From: Planococcus versutus
GTDB taxonomy: Bacteria; Bacillota; Bacilli; Bacillales_A; Planococcaceae
Length of the DNA stretch: 64,000 nucleotides
Assembly (NCBI RefSeq): GCF_001186155.3
Contig: NZ_CP016540.2
Span: forward strand, 1,342,001-1,406,000
Direction: 5' to 3'
Shown here: piece by piece, positions 11,243 through 19,497 of the stretch
How positions within the stretch are numbered: the stretch's first letter is position 1
Layout: the number at the start of each line of letters is the position of its first letter
Program-made: the position numbers and the translations under genes
The notes under the pieces: generated by a model
Told to the model about the DNA's origin: nothing
What the model saw: only the letters and a program-made list of their open reading frames with translations
Databases searched by the model: none

Positions 11243-12040
11243 TTAGTGTGGTCGATCTTCTCGACGGAAAGGAGCATTTTTTTCTAATTTGTGTAGATGA
11301 TTCACCAACAACTCTGCGATGTTTTCTTCATGCGTTTGATAAAACGAACGAGCTCCCACTGGATCTTCAATTTCATTAAATACATGCTGGCCATCCTCGA
11401 GCAGTAAAAAGTCGATGCCAATATAATCGCTCTTTAACGCACGGGCAATGCGCACGACGTCTTTTTGTTGCGCCGCTGTTAAGACATGTTTTTCAATGGT
11501 AGCACCAAGTGAGTAGTTGGCTTTAAAGGAATCAGTAGCACTGCGTTTTACCGCGCCGACGACTTCCGTACCGATTATATAAGCACGGACGTCTGCTACG
11601 TGCGAAATAACAGGCTGGAAAACAAGTGGATTTTTCGTCTTGGGCAAGTCATCAGCCGACTCGAGCAACCATACTTCCTCACCGCCATGACCTGTTGTTG
11701 TTTTAGCGACACAAGGATAGTGTGGGACTTGGCGATAACTTGGAACGGTCGCAACTCCGAGCAGCAGAAACAACTTAAAGCTTTGCCATTTATCGTTCGC
11801 AATGCGATTGACTTCAGCGCGGTTAACTAAGTGAATGCCTTGATCTTCCAAAAAACGAGCGGCTTGAGGGCGGCGTGCACGGAAAACAACGACATCACCG
11901 GCTAAGCGCTCTGCAAGCAAAACCAAACCTTCGTCGCTCCAATCGTCCCAAGACACCACTTCGAAATCACCAACGCGTTGCAAATCATCGATAAATCCGT
12001 GGTTGCGTATAGCGTCTTGTGTTTCATACAAAAGTTTCAT
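11243..12040 (-). CDS. ATP-grasp (RimK-like) ligase family protein, second gene of pair
   Basis: A 265-residue protein with the ATP-grasp pattern of the RimK/D-Ala-D-Ala ligase superfamily: a nucleotide-binding lysine in CVAKTTTGHGGEEV, the central DVRAYIIG segment, and the metal-binding region IGIDFLLL followed by NEIEDPVGAR. Normal RimK enzymes end this region in E-x-N; here the position corresponding to Asn appears to be Asp. Members ligate an amine to a carboxylate through an acyl phosphate. The substrate is unknown. The start overlaps the stop of the upstream ATP-grasp gene by four bases, so the two are co-translated. No signal peptide is seen. B. subtilis has nothing here between valS and folC. 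Confidence 0.8.
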   Translation of the reverse strand: MKLLYETQDAIRNHGFIDDLQRVGDFEVVSWDDWSDEGLVLLAERLAGDVVVFRARRPQAARFLEDQGIHLVNRAEVNRIANDKWQSFKLFLLLGVATVPSYRQVPHYPCVAKTTTGHGGEEVWLLESADDLPKTKNPLVFQPVISHVADVRAYIIGTEVVGAVKRSATDSFKANYSLGATIEKHVLTAAQQKDVVRIARALKSDYIGIDFLLLEDGQHVFNEIEDPVGARSFYQTHEENIAELLVNHLHKLEKNAPFRREDRPH

Positions 12041-12900
12041 GACAAGTCCTCCAGTATATAAGCAATCATGGCATCGGCGACATTAATGCCCGTGACATTC
12101 AAAATATTGCGGATATGCGCAGCGGCGTTCACTTCACAAACTAAAGGCTCATCGTTTTCGCCAAACAGTAAATCCACACCTGCAAATATAGCGCCTACTG
12201 CATGAGCAGCGGTTAAAGCTAATTGCTGTTGTGATGAAGTTAAAGTGATGGGGGATGCCACACCGCCATTTGTAATATTGGCACGGAAATCCGTTTCGGA
12301 ATGACGATACATCGCGGCCACAATTTTACCACCCACAATATTGACGCGAATGTCACGACCGCGACTCGTTTCAATAAATTCTTGAAAGACAAAATCCACT
12401 CCTCGTAAACTTTCCACTTTTTCATAAAATTGCGCTTTTGTTTCAATTAAATACACTTTCATGCCGAAAGAGCCGTGACCTTCTTTTATAATCATGGGCA
12501 ATGTTAAACGATCAATCACTTTTTCGAAATAACCAGAATCTTTGATGGAAAAGCTCGGATATACTTTAGGGGCAACGATGGTTCGCGGCATCGGCAAGTT
12601 TTGTGCAGCCAATTGAACATATTGTGTGGCTTTGTTGTCACATAAGTCGATAACAGCAGGATCGTTGTAAACGGGTACACCTCTGCTTTTTAAAAAATAG
12701 CCAAGTAAAATATCTTTATCCAATAATACAGCAAAATCGGGTATACTTAAGTTGACTGATAAATCCATTATAGTTTCATAATTTTTCATAATTTTTACAG
12801 TGATACCAGCTCGTTCTGCTGCACCTGCAACAAGACGAGCTTGATCTGCAAACTTATCGGAAACTAAGCTTCCGTTGTAAATAACCCAACAACTCGTCAT
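12037..12900 (-). CDS. ATP-grasp (RimK-like) ligase family protein, first gene of pair
   Basis: A 287-residue protein if translation starts at ATG 12900. This start is preferred over the GTG at 12906 because the ribosome site AAGGTGGA abuts the GTG but is well spaced from the ATG. The fold signatures of RimK-type ATP-grasp ligases are present: DNKATQYVQLAAQNLPMPRT, MIIKEGHGSFGMKVY, RGRDIRVNIVGGK, and FAGVDLLF with CEVNAAAHIRNI carrying the usual E-x-N metal ligands. It should be an active carboxylate-amine ligase, but the substrate cannot be read from the sequence. It forms a two-gene operon with the shorter paralogue downstream and is divergent from folC. Confidence 0.82.
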   Translation of the reverse strand: MTSCWVIYNGSLVSDKFADQARLVAGAAERAGITVKIMKNYETIMDLSVNLSIPDFAVLLDKDILLGYFLKSRGVPVYNDPAVIDLCDNKATQYVQLAAQNLPMPRTIVAPKVYPSFSIKDSGYFEKVIDRLTLPMIIKEGHGSFGMKVYLIETKAQFYEKVESLRGVDFVFQEFIETSRGRDIRVNIVGGKIVAAMYRHSETDFRANITNGGVASPITLTSSQQQLALTAAHAVGAIFAGVDLLFGENDEPLVCEVNAAAHIRNILNVTGINVADAMIAYILEDLS

Positions 12901-12971
12901 ATTCACTCCACCTTCGTGCTAATATCATACTTAAAAATTGTATCATGTTTACTAAAGAAATGAGGCTACTA

Positions 12972-14159
12972 ATGATAATCGGACTTGAGCATTATAAAAG
13001 CAAATGGAACATACATACAGATTCAGCAATTCATCCGGGACTTGAAGCGATTACAGCAGCGCTCGAAGAGTTTGGAAATCCGCATAAAGTTGGAAAGTTT
13101 ATTCACTTAGCCGGAACAAATGGCAAAGGATCTACAGCAACTTTTTTGTCAGCAATTTTGCGAGCACACGGTTATCGTGTGGGTACTTTTTACTCTCCGT
13201 GTATTGAAGACCTCCATGATCAAATTCAAGTCGATGGAAAACCCATTAGCTCACAGGAACTAAATGTAGTTATGAAACAATTGAGTTGTTTACAAACACC
13301 AGTAACCGATTTTGAACTATTAACGCTGGTTGCATTTATCGTTTTTGAAAATCATGCACTTGACTTTATCCTTATTGAAGCAGGGATGGGAGGAGCGCTT
13401 GACAGCACAAACGTCATCGATTCAGAAATTGCTATTATCCCGTCGATCTCTATTGATCATACCAATTTCTTAGGAGAAACCATAGAAAAAATCGCTTGGC
13501 ATAAAGCAGGGATTATAAAAAAATGGAAGCCTGTCGTCATTGGCAACTTGCCAGAAGAAGCTTTGAAACTCGTTCAGCAAACGGCGGATAACCTTCACGC
13601 TGAAGTCATTCAACCAAAAAAACAACTAACCGTGCCATTAAAATTAAAAGGATCTCATCAACTTGGAAACGCTACGTTAGCACTTGAAGCTGCTAAAGAG
13701 TTAATAAGCAAAGAATTTGATGAAGAAAAATCTTTAAACGCTTTATCTTCTGCTACGCTTGCTTATCGATTTGAAGAAATCTTTCCTGGTGTTATTTTTG
13801 ACGGAGCACATAATCAGGCAGGTGCGGAAGCACTTGTTAAAACTGTGCAAGAAACTTTTCCAGATCGCCCTGTTCATATTGTTATGGGAATTTTGAAAGG
13901 AAAAGACTATAAAAACGTGTTGCGTCAGTTAGAAACGATAAGCGATCATTTTACATTTGTTGACTTTGATGATGACCGAGCATTGTCATCAAAAATATTA
14001 TTTTCAGAAAATAGAAGTAAAAGGAAGACAATTCTAAAATCGTATGATATATTACCTGTATATAATAAAGAGGAAGTGACTATAGTCACTGGTTCTCTTT
14101 ACCTGTTAACGCTACTAAATGATGCGGAAAAGTTGTTTTTTAGTCTTTATCGAGTCTAA
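12972..14159 (+). CDS. folC: Folylpolyglutamate synthase/dihydrofolate synthase family protein
   Basis: The ATG at 12972 follows GAGG with six bases spacing and gives 395 residues. An ATG at 12945 would add nine residues but lacks a ribosome site. The Mur-ligase-type P-loop is HLAGTNGKGSTATF. Further matches are GYRVGTFYSPCIE, SIDHTNFLGETIEKIAWHK and DGAHNQAG. FolC adds glutamates to folate and usually also makes dihydrofolate. The canonical GLGGRLDATN reads GMGGALDSTN here, and the protein is shorter than the roughly 430 residues of B. subtilis FolC. The position after valS supports orthology. Confidence 0.85.
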   Translation: MIIGLEHYKSKWNIHTDSAIHPGLEAITAALEEFGNPHKVGKFIHLAGTNGKGSTATFLSAILRAHGYRVGTFYSPCIEDLHDQIQVDGKPISSQELNVVMKQLSCLQTPVTDFELLTLVAFIVFENHALDFILIEAGMGGALDSTNVIDSEIAIIPSISIDHTNFLGETIEKIAWHKAGIIKKWKPVVIGNLPEEALKLVQQTADNLHAEVIQPKKQLTVPLKLKGSHQLGNATLALEAAKELISKEFDEEKSLNALSSATLAYRFEEIFPGVIFDGAHNQAGAEALVKTVQETFPDRPVHIVMGILKGKDYKNVLRQLETISDHFTFVDFDDDRALSSKILFSENRSKRKTILKSYDILPVYNKEEVTIVTGSLYLLTLLNDAEKLFFSLYRV

Positions 14160-14199
14160 ACACAAATTGATTTTTGAGGTGTATGAAAGGAAAGATGTT

Positions 14200-15903
14200 A
14201 TGGAAAATCATAAAAAACGTAAAGTTGTTCTGTGGAGTTTGTGGCTACTCATTGTTCCTGCAGGCTTATTGACCATCTATAACTTCTTTCCACCAGTCAT
14301 AATGGAGCCGTGGAATTTGGTAGCTTATACATTGTTTTTTATACTCATGAGTTTTATGCCTATGAATATTAATGGAGCTTCGACATTTTTGGTGCAATGG
14401 GTCACAGTCGCAGTATTCTTGAAATATGGAATCTTTGTTGAAATTTTAATAACTCAATTAGCAATGTTTATCGTCTTGTATAGAAGTCGCACAAACGAAG
14501 AGCAATCGTTGAGAATTCCGTTTAATTCGCTTATGTTTTTTTTCGTGTCGCTCATTGCAGGTCTAACCTATATGCTAGCAGGTGGAGAATTCAATTCACT
14601 AGATTTATCAAATGTACTTGTTTTTGGTCTGATTTTCCAAGTGGTATCGGTACTTGTTAACCAAATAATTTACTATTTATACGATTATTCCATCGGCGAA
14701 CATAGTAAATTCCTATCCTTAGATGCGATTTGGGATTTTGGTTTGATGTTTGTGATATTCCCTTACGCCATTGCACTGTATTTGTTTGAAGCCTATATTG
14801 GAATGGCAGCGCTCGTGTTACTCGGGGTTCCGTTTTTTACAATGACGGCAGTGATGAAAATGTACAATAACTCAGAACAGATTAATAGTGATTTAAAAAA
14901 AGCGGGCTTGATCGGACATGACCTTGCAGATCGTTTAGAAATAGAAGAAGTACTTGATCAATTTGTGGTCAAAGTGGCCGATATGTTCAAAGTCGAATAC
15001 GCGTACATCATCGATTACCGAGATGAACAACAACAAATACTTCGCATTTACGAGAACAATCAATTGCAGCCACGTGAAATCGCTCCGTTTTCTTACAATC
15101 AAGGCATTGTCGGAAAAGTTATTACGACAGGTGACTCATATATATACGACAATAAAAAACAGTGGAAAGACCTCAAAATCGGAAAATTGCCAGAAGATGT
15201 TCAAAGCATTATGGCTACACCGATTGCGCGTAACAACAAAATCGAAGGCGTTCTTTTATTAGCATCAAAAAAGAAATACGCTTTCGTAAAGCATCAACTG
15301 CAAATTTTAGAAATCCTCAGCACGTATTTTGCAGTATCAGTTGAAAAAGCAGGCTATATGCAAAAAATCATCAACAAAAGCGAACGTTGCGGATTAACTA
15401 AATTGTACAATTATCGTTATTTAGACGAAAGTCTAGAAAGTTGTATCGACGAAATGAAAGCAGGTAGGCTAGATCAGTTGTCACTCGTAATGATGGACAT
15501 TGATTATTTCAAGAGCGTCAACGATCGCTACGGACACCAAAGCGGAAATGACATCTTGGTTCAGCTTGCAGATATACTTAGAGCAGAAATTGGAACTGAA
15601 GGAACCATCGCACGCTACGGCGGTGAAGAATTTGTCGTACTGCTTCAAAACTACAGCAAAGAACGGGCCATGCTGCTCGCTGAAAATCTCCGCAAGCGTA
15701 TCGAGAAATACGACTTCTTAATTGAAAACGACCTTGCAGAAGACCGCCAGCAACAAGTCATTCATATCACGATGAGTATCGGCGTATCAACTGCACCTGA
15801 CGATAGTGACGAAGGCATGGCACTGATCCGGAATGCGGACAGGGCGTTGTATATTGGAGCGAAGCAAGCAGGTCGGAACAAAGTTGCAGCATATGTGAAA
15901 TAA
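14200..15903 (+). CDS. Membrane-anchored GAF-GGDEF diguanylate cyclase
   Basis: The ATG at 14200 follows GAAAGGAAA and gives 567 residues; an upstream in-frame ATG at 14119 overlaps folC and is unlikely. The first ~215 residues hold about six membrane segments, then a GAF sensor domain (about 247-395) and a C-terminal GGDEF domain with an intact GGEEF motif at 474-478 and DIDYFKSVNDRYGH. It should make cyclic di-GMP from GTP at the membrane under control of the GAF or membrane part. The RxxD product-inhibition site expected just before GGEEF is absent (GTEG). It lies between folC and the type IV pilus genes, which suggests but does not prove a role in pilus control. Confidence 0.88.
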   Translation: MENHKKRKVVLWSLWLLIVPAGLLTIYNFFPPVIMEPWNLVAYTLFFILMSFMPMNINGASTFLVQWVTVAVFLKYGIFVEILITQLAMFIVLYRSRTNEEQSLRIPFNSLMFFFVSLIAGLTYMLAGGEFNSLDLSNVLVFGLIFQVVSVLVNQIIYYLYDYSIGEHSKFLSLDAIWDFGLMFVIFPYAIALYLFEAYIGMAALVLLGVPFFTMTAVMKMYNNSEQINSDLKKAGLIGHDLADRLEIEEVLDQFVVKVADMFKVEYAYIIDYRDEQQQILRIYENNQLQPREIAPFSYNQGIVGKVITTGDSYIYDNKKQWKDLKIGKLPEDVQSIMATPIARNNKIEGVLLLASKKKYAFVKHQLQILEILSTYFAVSVEKAGYMQKIINKSERCGLTKLYNYRYLDESLESCIDEMKAGRLDQLSLVMMDIDYFKSVNDRYGHQSGNDILVQLADILRAEIGTEGTIARYGGEEFVVLLQNYSKERAMLLAENLRKRIEKYDFLIENDLAEDRQQQVIHITMSIGVSTAPDDSDEGMALIRNADRALYIGAKQAGRNKVAAYVK

Positions 15904-15910
15904 AGAATAA

Positions 15911-15945
15911 AAAGTCCAAGTTCAATTTGAACTTGGACTTTTATT
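15911..15945. terminator. Bidirectional terminator, GGDEF gene / minor pilin operon
   Basis: A perfect 15-bp inverted repeat (arm AAAGTCCAAGTTCAA, 15911-15925 with 15927-15941) has T/A runs on both sides. It ends the convergent GGDEF gene and prepilin operon. Confidence 0.9.
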
Positions 15946-15949
15946 TTGA

Positions 15950-17833
15950 TTAAGGTGAATTGTAGCTTCTTTCTAATTCAATAGGAGGTGAGATATTGTT
16001 AATCCAAGGTTCTTCATCGATATCTAATTCAGAATAAGTCCTAATAATTTCTGGGTTATAAATTATTTGTAGTCTAGAATCTTTCTTTTTTTGATCACTT
16101 ATATTATCTACATCTAACGAAGAATTGCAAAAAAAACATGATCGTCCTGGTTGTGTATCGCCTCTAACTGCATTTAATATAATCTTACGAGCTGATATTC
16201 CACCATTTATTATAATATTTGACCCAACACCGTACAGCTCCATGGTTTTTTCACTATAAAAATAAGCCTTAAAATCACTAGCTGTGCTTTGGTATTCTGA
16301 GTTATTCGATAACTTAATATCTCCTTTAGAAAAAATGATCAAAGATCCAATTCTGTTCTTCTTAGGCTCATTACTTGCATCTTTATAAACTATTCCTGCA
16401 ATTACTGATTTTGTAATCGTTACTGTTCCATCAACATAGAAAATCGCATCGCTGTCTAAATTTGCATTAGTTATAGTTAAATTACCTTTTACATAGATTA
16501 TGCCTTTTATAGCGGTATTGCCAGTAATATTTAAATTTCCTCCGACATAAGCTCCGTTGTTAAAGGTGGTGGATTCTGCAGAAATTGATAAATTACCTGA
16601 AGTAGCGAACTTTCCAGAATTTTTAATATCAGGTTTACCAAATATATTTGTGCCACTTAGCACATAATCATTATCATATTTATAAGCTACTTTCATCTCG
16701 CAATTTTTTTTACATTTTGAATCTACTTTTTCATTAGTTACATAAGTAGTAGCTAAATAAACATCTGATGAAGAAACAATATTCGAAAATTTAAAGTCAT
16801 TTAATTTATTTTTATAGCTATTTAAATTATTACTATCAAAGTAAATGGCTACTTTTTTAGAAGTGAAATCAATAGGTTTTATATCAACAAATTGATTAAC
16901 TCTTTTGGGTTTAATTTCATTAAAAAAAAGTTTTGTATCATCTGTATACTTGGAATAATAACTTGTATTTCCTATATCTTTTCCATCTATATAATCATCA
17001 TAAGTAAATTTATAGTTCCAATTTTCTTTTGTGCGAGCAGGATGTGTGAAATGATATAAGTTACCGCCTAAAAAAAGTTTAGAATTATTTCTTGAATCGA
17101 CTCCAGAAATTTCTGGGTATAAACTTTCTTCTGAAATTGCAGTTGAACCACTTTTCCAAATCCCTCGTTTTGAAACAATGAGATCATTATCTACTTTCAA
17201 ATCACCTTTTATGGTCACTCCACCATTTAAATACAGATTACCTTCTCCAGGTATAGGAGGGAATCTAGTTGTATCACTTTTATCTTTTACTTTATAAGCA
17301 CCTACTGCATAGTTTAATACTTCAGGATACTGTGTTGAACCAATATTGTATTTCGCATAAAGTATGTTTGATTTATCACCAGAGATACCCGTACTTTTAA
17401 AAGTGATGATTTTTCGCAAATATTTTTGAGTTGAATTTATTGTCATCATGCTCTCTGAATCATCTACTGATTTAAAAATACAAACTGTATAATTGGTTCC
17501 TGCTCCGGATGTAGCTTGTCCAGTAATTGATTTGTTGCCAGAACATTTGTATTTATCTACTACACTATTTAATTTATTTACATATTCAACTGCTGAAATG
17601 CCACTAGCTGTTACGGCTTCATTTAATTCCTTGGTAATTTGAGCATTAGCATGTTCGATACCTTTACTAGCTAAATCTGAAGACTGGACGATATCTTCTC
17701 TTATCTCATTTTTAGTTGTGCCGTTAAAAGACATAGCTATTAAACTTACTCCTAAAATCGAAAATAGAACAATAATTATTAAAGTCAGTAACAATGAATA
17801 CCCTTCTTGGTTGTCACTTAAATACCTTTTCAT
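15950..17833 (-). CDS. Very large PilX/GspK-like minor prepilin with a beta-helix-like body
   Basis: A 627-residue protein with a class III prepilin N-terminus: a short basic leader ending in Gly11, then YSLLLTLIIIVLFSILG. Position 5 of the mature part is Leu, not Glu, as in GspK and PilX-like subunits thought to sit at the tip. Residues ~180-560 contain repeated motifs such as NLYLNGGVTIKGDLKVDNDL, YVGGNLNITGNTAIKGIIYV and KGNLTITNANLDSDAIFYV, which look like the turns of a right-handed beta-helix or bactofilin-like fold. Several Cys pairs (CKKNC, CFFC) could form disulphides. It is the last gene of a three-prepilin operon. The function, perhaps a tip adhesin, is inferred. The gene is visibly more AT-rich than its neighbours. 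Confidence 0.75.
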   Translation of the reverse strand: MKRYLSDNQEGYSLLLTLIIIVLFSILGVSLIAMSFNGTTKNEIREDIVQSSDLASKGIEHANAQITKELNEAVTASGISAVEYVNKLNSVVDKYKCSGNKSITGQATSGAGTNYTVCIFKSVDDSESMMTINSTQKYLRKIITFKSTGISGDKSNILYAKYNIGSTQYPEVLNYAVGAYKVKDKSDTTRFPPIPGEGNLYLNGGVTIKGDLKVDNDLIVSKRGIWKSGSTAISEESLYPEISGVDSRNNSKLFLGGNLYHFTHPARTKENWNYKFTYDDYIDGKDIGNTSYYSKYTDDTKLFFNEIKPKRVNQFVDIKPIDFTSKKVAIYFDSNNLNSYKNKLNDFKFSNIVSSSDVYLATTYVTNEKVDSKCKKNCEMKVAYKYDNDYVLSGTNIFGKPDIKNSGKFATSGNLSISAESTTFNNGAYVGGNLNITGNTAIKGIIYVKGNLTITNANLDSDAIFYVDGTVTITKSVIAGIVYKDASNEPKKNRIGSLIIFSKGDIKLSNNSEYQSTASDFKAYFYSEKTMELYGVGSNIIINGGISARKIILNAVRGDTQPGRSCFFCNSSLDVDNISDQKKKDSRLQIIYNPEIIRTYSELDIDEEPWINNISPPIELERSYNSP

Positions 17834-18375
17834 CCTGCGTCCTCCTTAGAATTAGCAATTACCTGTACGGTGTTTTCGAATTTCATTCTGTGTTCTTTAT
17901 TTCCTTTGTTTAGTTTTAAAGTAAAAACTATCGTGTATTCAGCTTCAGTGTCATTTTTAGTAATAGAGGTAGGTGAATTACTTGAACAATCTGTTGGAAT
18001 AATTTTGACGTTTTGATTGTAAAAATTTATTACGTTACCGTTCACTAATACATTTTCGCCTTCAAAGCCAGTTTTAACAAATTTTCCTGATTTCATTACA
18101 TTTAATAATGAGGTTTTTTTATTGTTAGTACAAAAATTTTCTACTTCAATCTGACCGTCTTTTAAGATGAATAAATCTTTAATCATACTAGCCATAATCA
18201 AATCGGCTTCATCACGTAATTGTGTTTCTACTTGGATTCGCTGGTAATTTGAATAGCCTTGAAATAGAACTGTATAAGATAGAATCCCTATAATACTAAC
18301 AATGACTAATGTAGCCATAAGCTCTACTAAAGTAACACCATGATCATTTTTGAAGACATTGATTATTTTATTCAT
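17830..18375 (-). CDS. Type IV minor prepilin (PilW-like)
   Basis: The ATG at 18375 (preceded by GAAGGA) gives 181 residues; the longer open frame to 18441 runs into the upstream pilin gene and lacks a ribosome site. The N-terminus is a class III prepilin signal: leader ending in Gly13 followed by VTLVELMATLVIVSIIG, with the conserved Glu5. It is a predicted substrate of the PilD peptidase and a minor pilus subunit. It overlaps the upstream PilV-like gene by eight bases and the downstream large prepilin by four. Confidence 0.83.
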   Translation of the reverse strand: MNKIINVFKNDHGVTLVELMATLVIVSIIGILSYTVLFQGYSNYQRIQVETQLRDEADLIMASMIKDLFILKDGQIEVENFCTNNKKTSLLNVMKSGKFVKTGFEGENVLVNGNVINFYNQNVKIIPTDCSSNSPTSITKNDTEAEYTIVFTLKLNKGNKEHRMKFENTVQVIANSKEDAG

Positions 18376-18799
18376 CTGCAACGTATCCTTCCACTGCGCT
18401 TGATAGCTTAGAGTTAACTGCAGTAACTTGGACAACAACATTTAATAGAGAGAGGTTACATTCAGTTGCATTCTGGGTCGGACTTATCTTAATCTGATAA
18501 GATTTTCCATTCATCTCATAAATAAAAGAATCTTTTTCTTGCCAATCCTTCTGAGGGCTTGTACAGGGCTGTTTCACTTCTTTGTAAATAATAAACTCAC
18601 CTGGTTGAACTTTCACTCGCTCCAAATAAGCATCAGCCAAATTAATAACGACTAACTTCTCACTATTCGATACCGCTAACCGATTGGTATTCGCGAAGAC
18701 AGCTGTAAAACTCATCAATACGATGGACAGAATAACCAGTGAAGCCAGAACCTCTACTAGTGTAAAACCTCTATCGTTCTTCATATAAAATTTTGTCAA
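18368..18799 (-). CDS. Type IV minor prepilin (PilV-like)
   Basis: A 143-residue prepilin. TTG at 18799 is chosen because GGGTGA lies four bases before it; an internal ATG at 18784 would leave only MKNDRG as leader and has a poorly placed ribosome site. The signal is a leader ending in Gly11, then FTLVEVLASLVILSIVL with Glu5. It is the first gene of the minus-strand minor pilin operon and is divergent from the main pilus operon. Confidence 0.82.
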   Translation of the reverse strand: MTKFYMKNDRGFTLVEVLASLVILSIVLMSFTAVFANTNRLAVSNSEKLVVINLADAYLERVKVQPGEFIIYKEVKQPCTSPQKDWQEKDSFIYEMNGKSYQIKISPTQNATECNLSLLNVVVQVTAVNSKLSSAVEGYVADE

Positions 18800-19065
18800 A
18801 TTTTCACCCGCTTATGTAAATAGTAGTAGTAATTTTCATGGAAAGTTAAGCTTCTCGTTATATATACCATTTTCTTTGTATCCTGACTAGCTGACTTTGG
18901 AAAAAATTATACGTTAAGTAGTAAATAAGTATTAATAACTATTTTTATTATTCGCTATTATTTATACCATTTATCTTGTATTATAGCTATATCAGATAAG
19001 ATACTTTAACCTATATTATTACTTTAATTTACAAATTGAAAGGAATCTTCAATTTTGAATATTAT
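18800..19065. promoter_or_regulatory. AT-rich divergent promoter region between pilus operons
   Basis: About 300 bp without a gene separate the minor pilin operon (minus) from the main pilus operon (plus). A plus-strand promoter TTGAAA (19036-19041), 18-bp spacer, TATTAT (19060-19065) precedes the gene at 19099. A near-repeat, TATACCATTT....TTGTAT, occurs at 18863-18881 and again exactly 100 bp later at 18963-18981 (16 of 19 bases equal). It could be a paired binding site for a regulator. Confidence 0.5.
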
Positions 19066-19098
19066 ATTATGTGCATTAACTTTACAGGAGGAGTTTAA

Positions 19099-19497
19099 AT
19101 GGTGCGGATTTTTATCTTTATAATTTTTGTAGCGAGTGCAATGTTGGCTTTCTACTTTTTAACAACGAGTGTGAATCGGATGAAAATAATGACGTTGATC
19201 GGAGGAGGCGCATTTGCGGCTTTTGTTGGTCTTTTTATGCAGGGAGCCTTGTCGGTTTATCTGTCAATCGCGGCCATTGTTGCGATCTCGTTATTGGGCG
19301 CGCTGGTTTATGCAAAAGTTCAAGAAACCAACCAACTAAAAAGACAGCAAATTCTTCAAGAACACAAAAATAGAAAAAGCAAAATTTCAGCTAAACAAAC
19401 AGCAGTTGTAAAAAAGCCCGTTCATGAACCGATAGGTGATGGAACGAGTGGTATGCAGACAATCGCAAGAGTCAGGGAGGAACAAAAGGTTGAATAA
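19099..19497 (+). CDS. Small membrane protein of the pilus operon, unknown function
   Basis: A 132-residue protein not recognised as a known family. It has about three hydrophobic segments in the first 75 residues (start MVRIFIFIIFVASAMLAFYF) and then a basic, Lys/Gln-rich cytoplasmic-type tail of about 55 residues. The start is supported by AGGAGGAG eight bases before ATG. It overlaps the VanW-like gene by eight bases and heads the pilus operon, so a role in pilus assembly or its control is suggested by context only. Confidence 0.75.
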   Translation: MVRIFIFIIFVASAMLAFYFLTTSVNRMKIMTLIGGGAFAAFVGLFMQGALSVYLSIAAIVAISLLGALVYAKVQETNQLKRQQILQEHKNRKSKISAKQTAVVKKPVHEPIGDGTSGMQTIARVREEQKVE

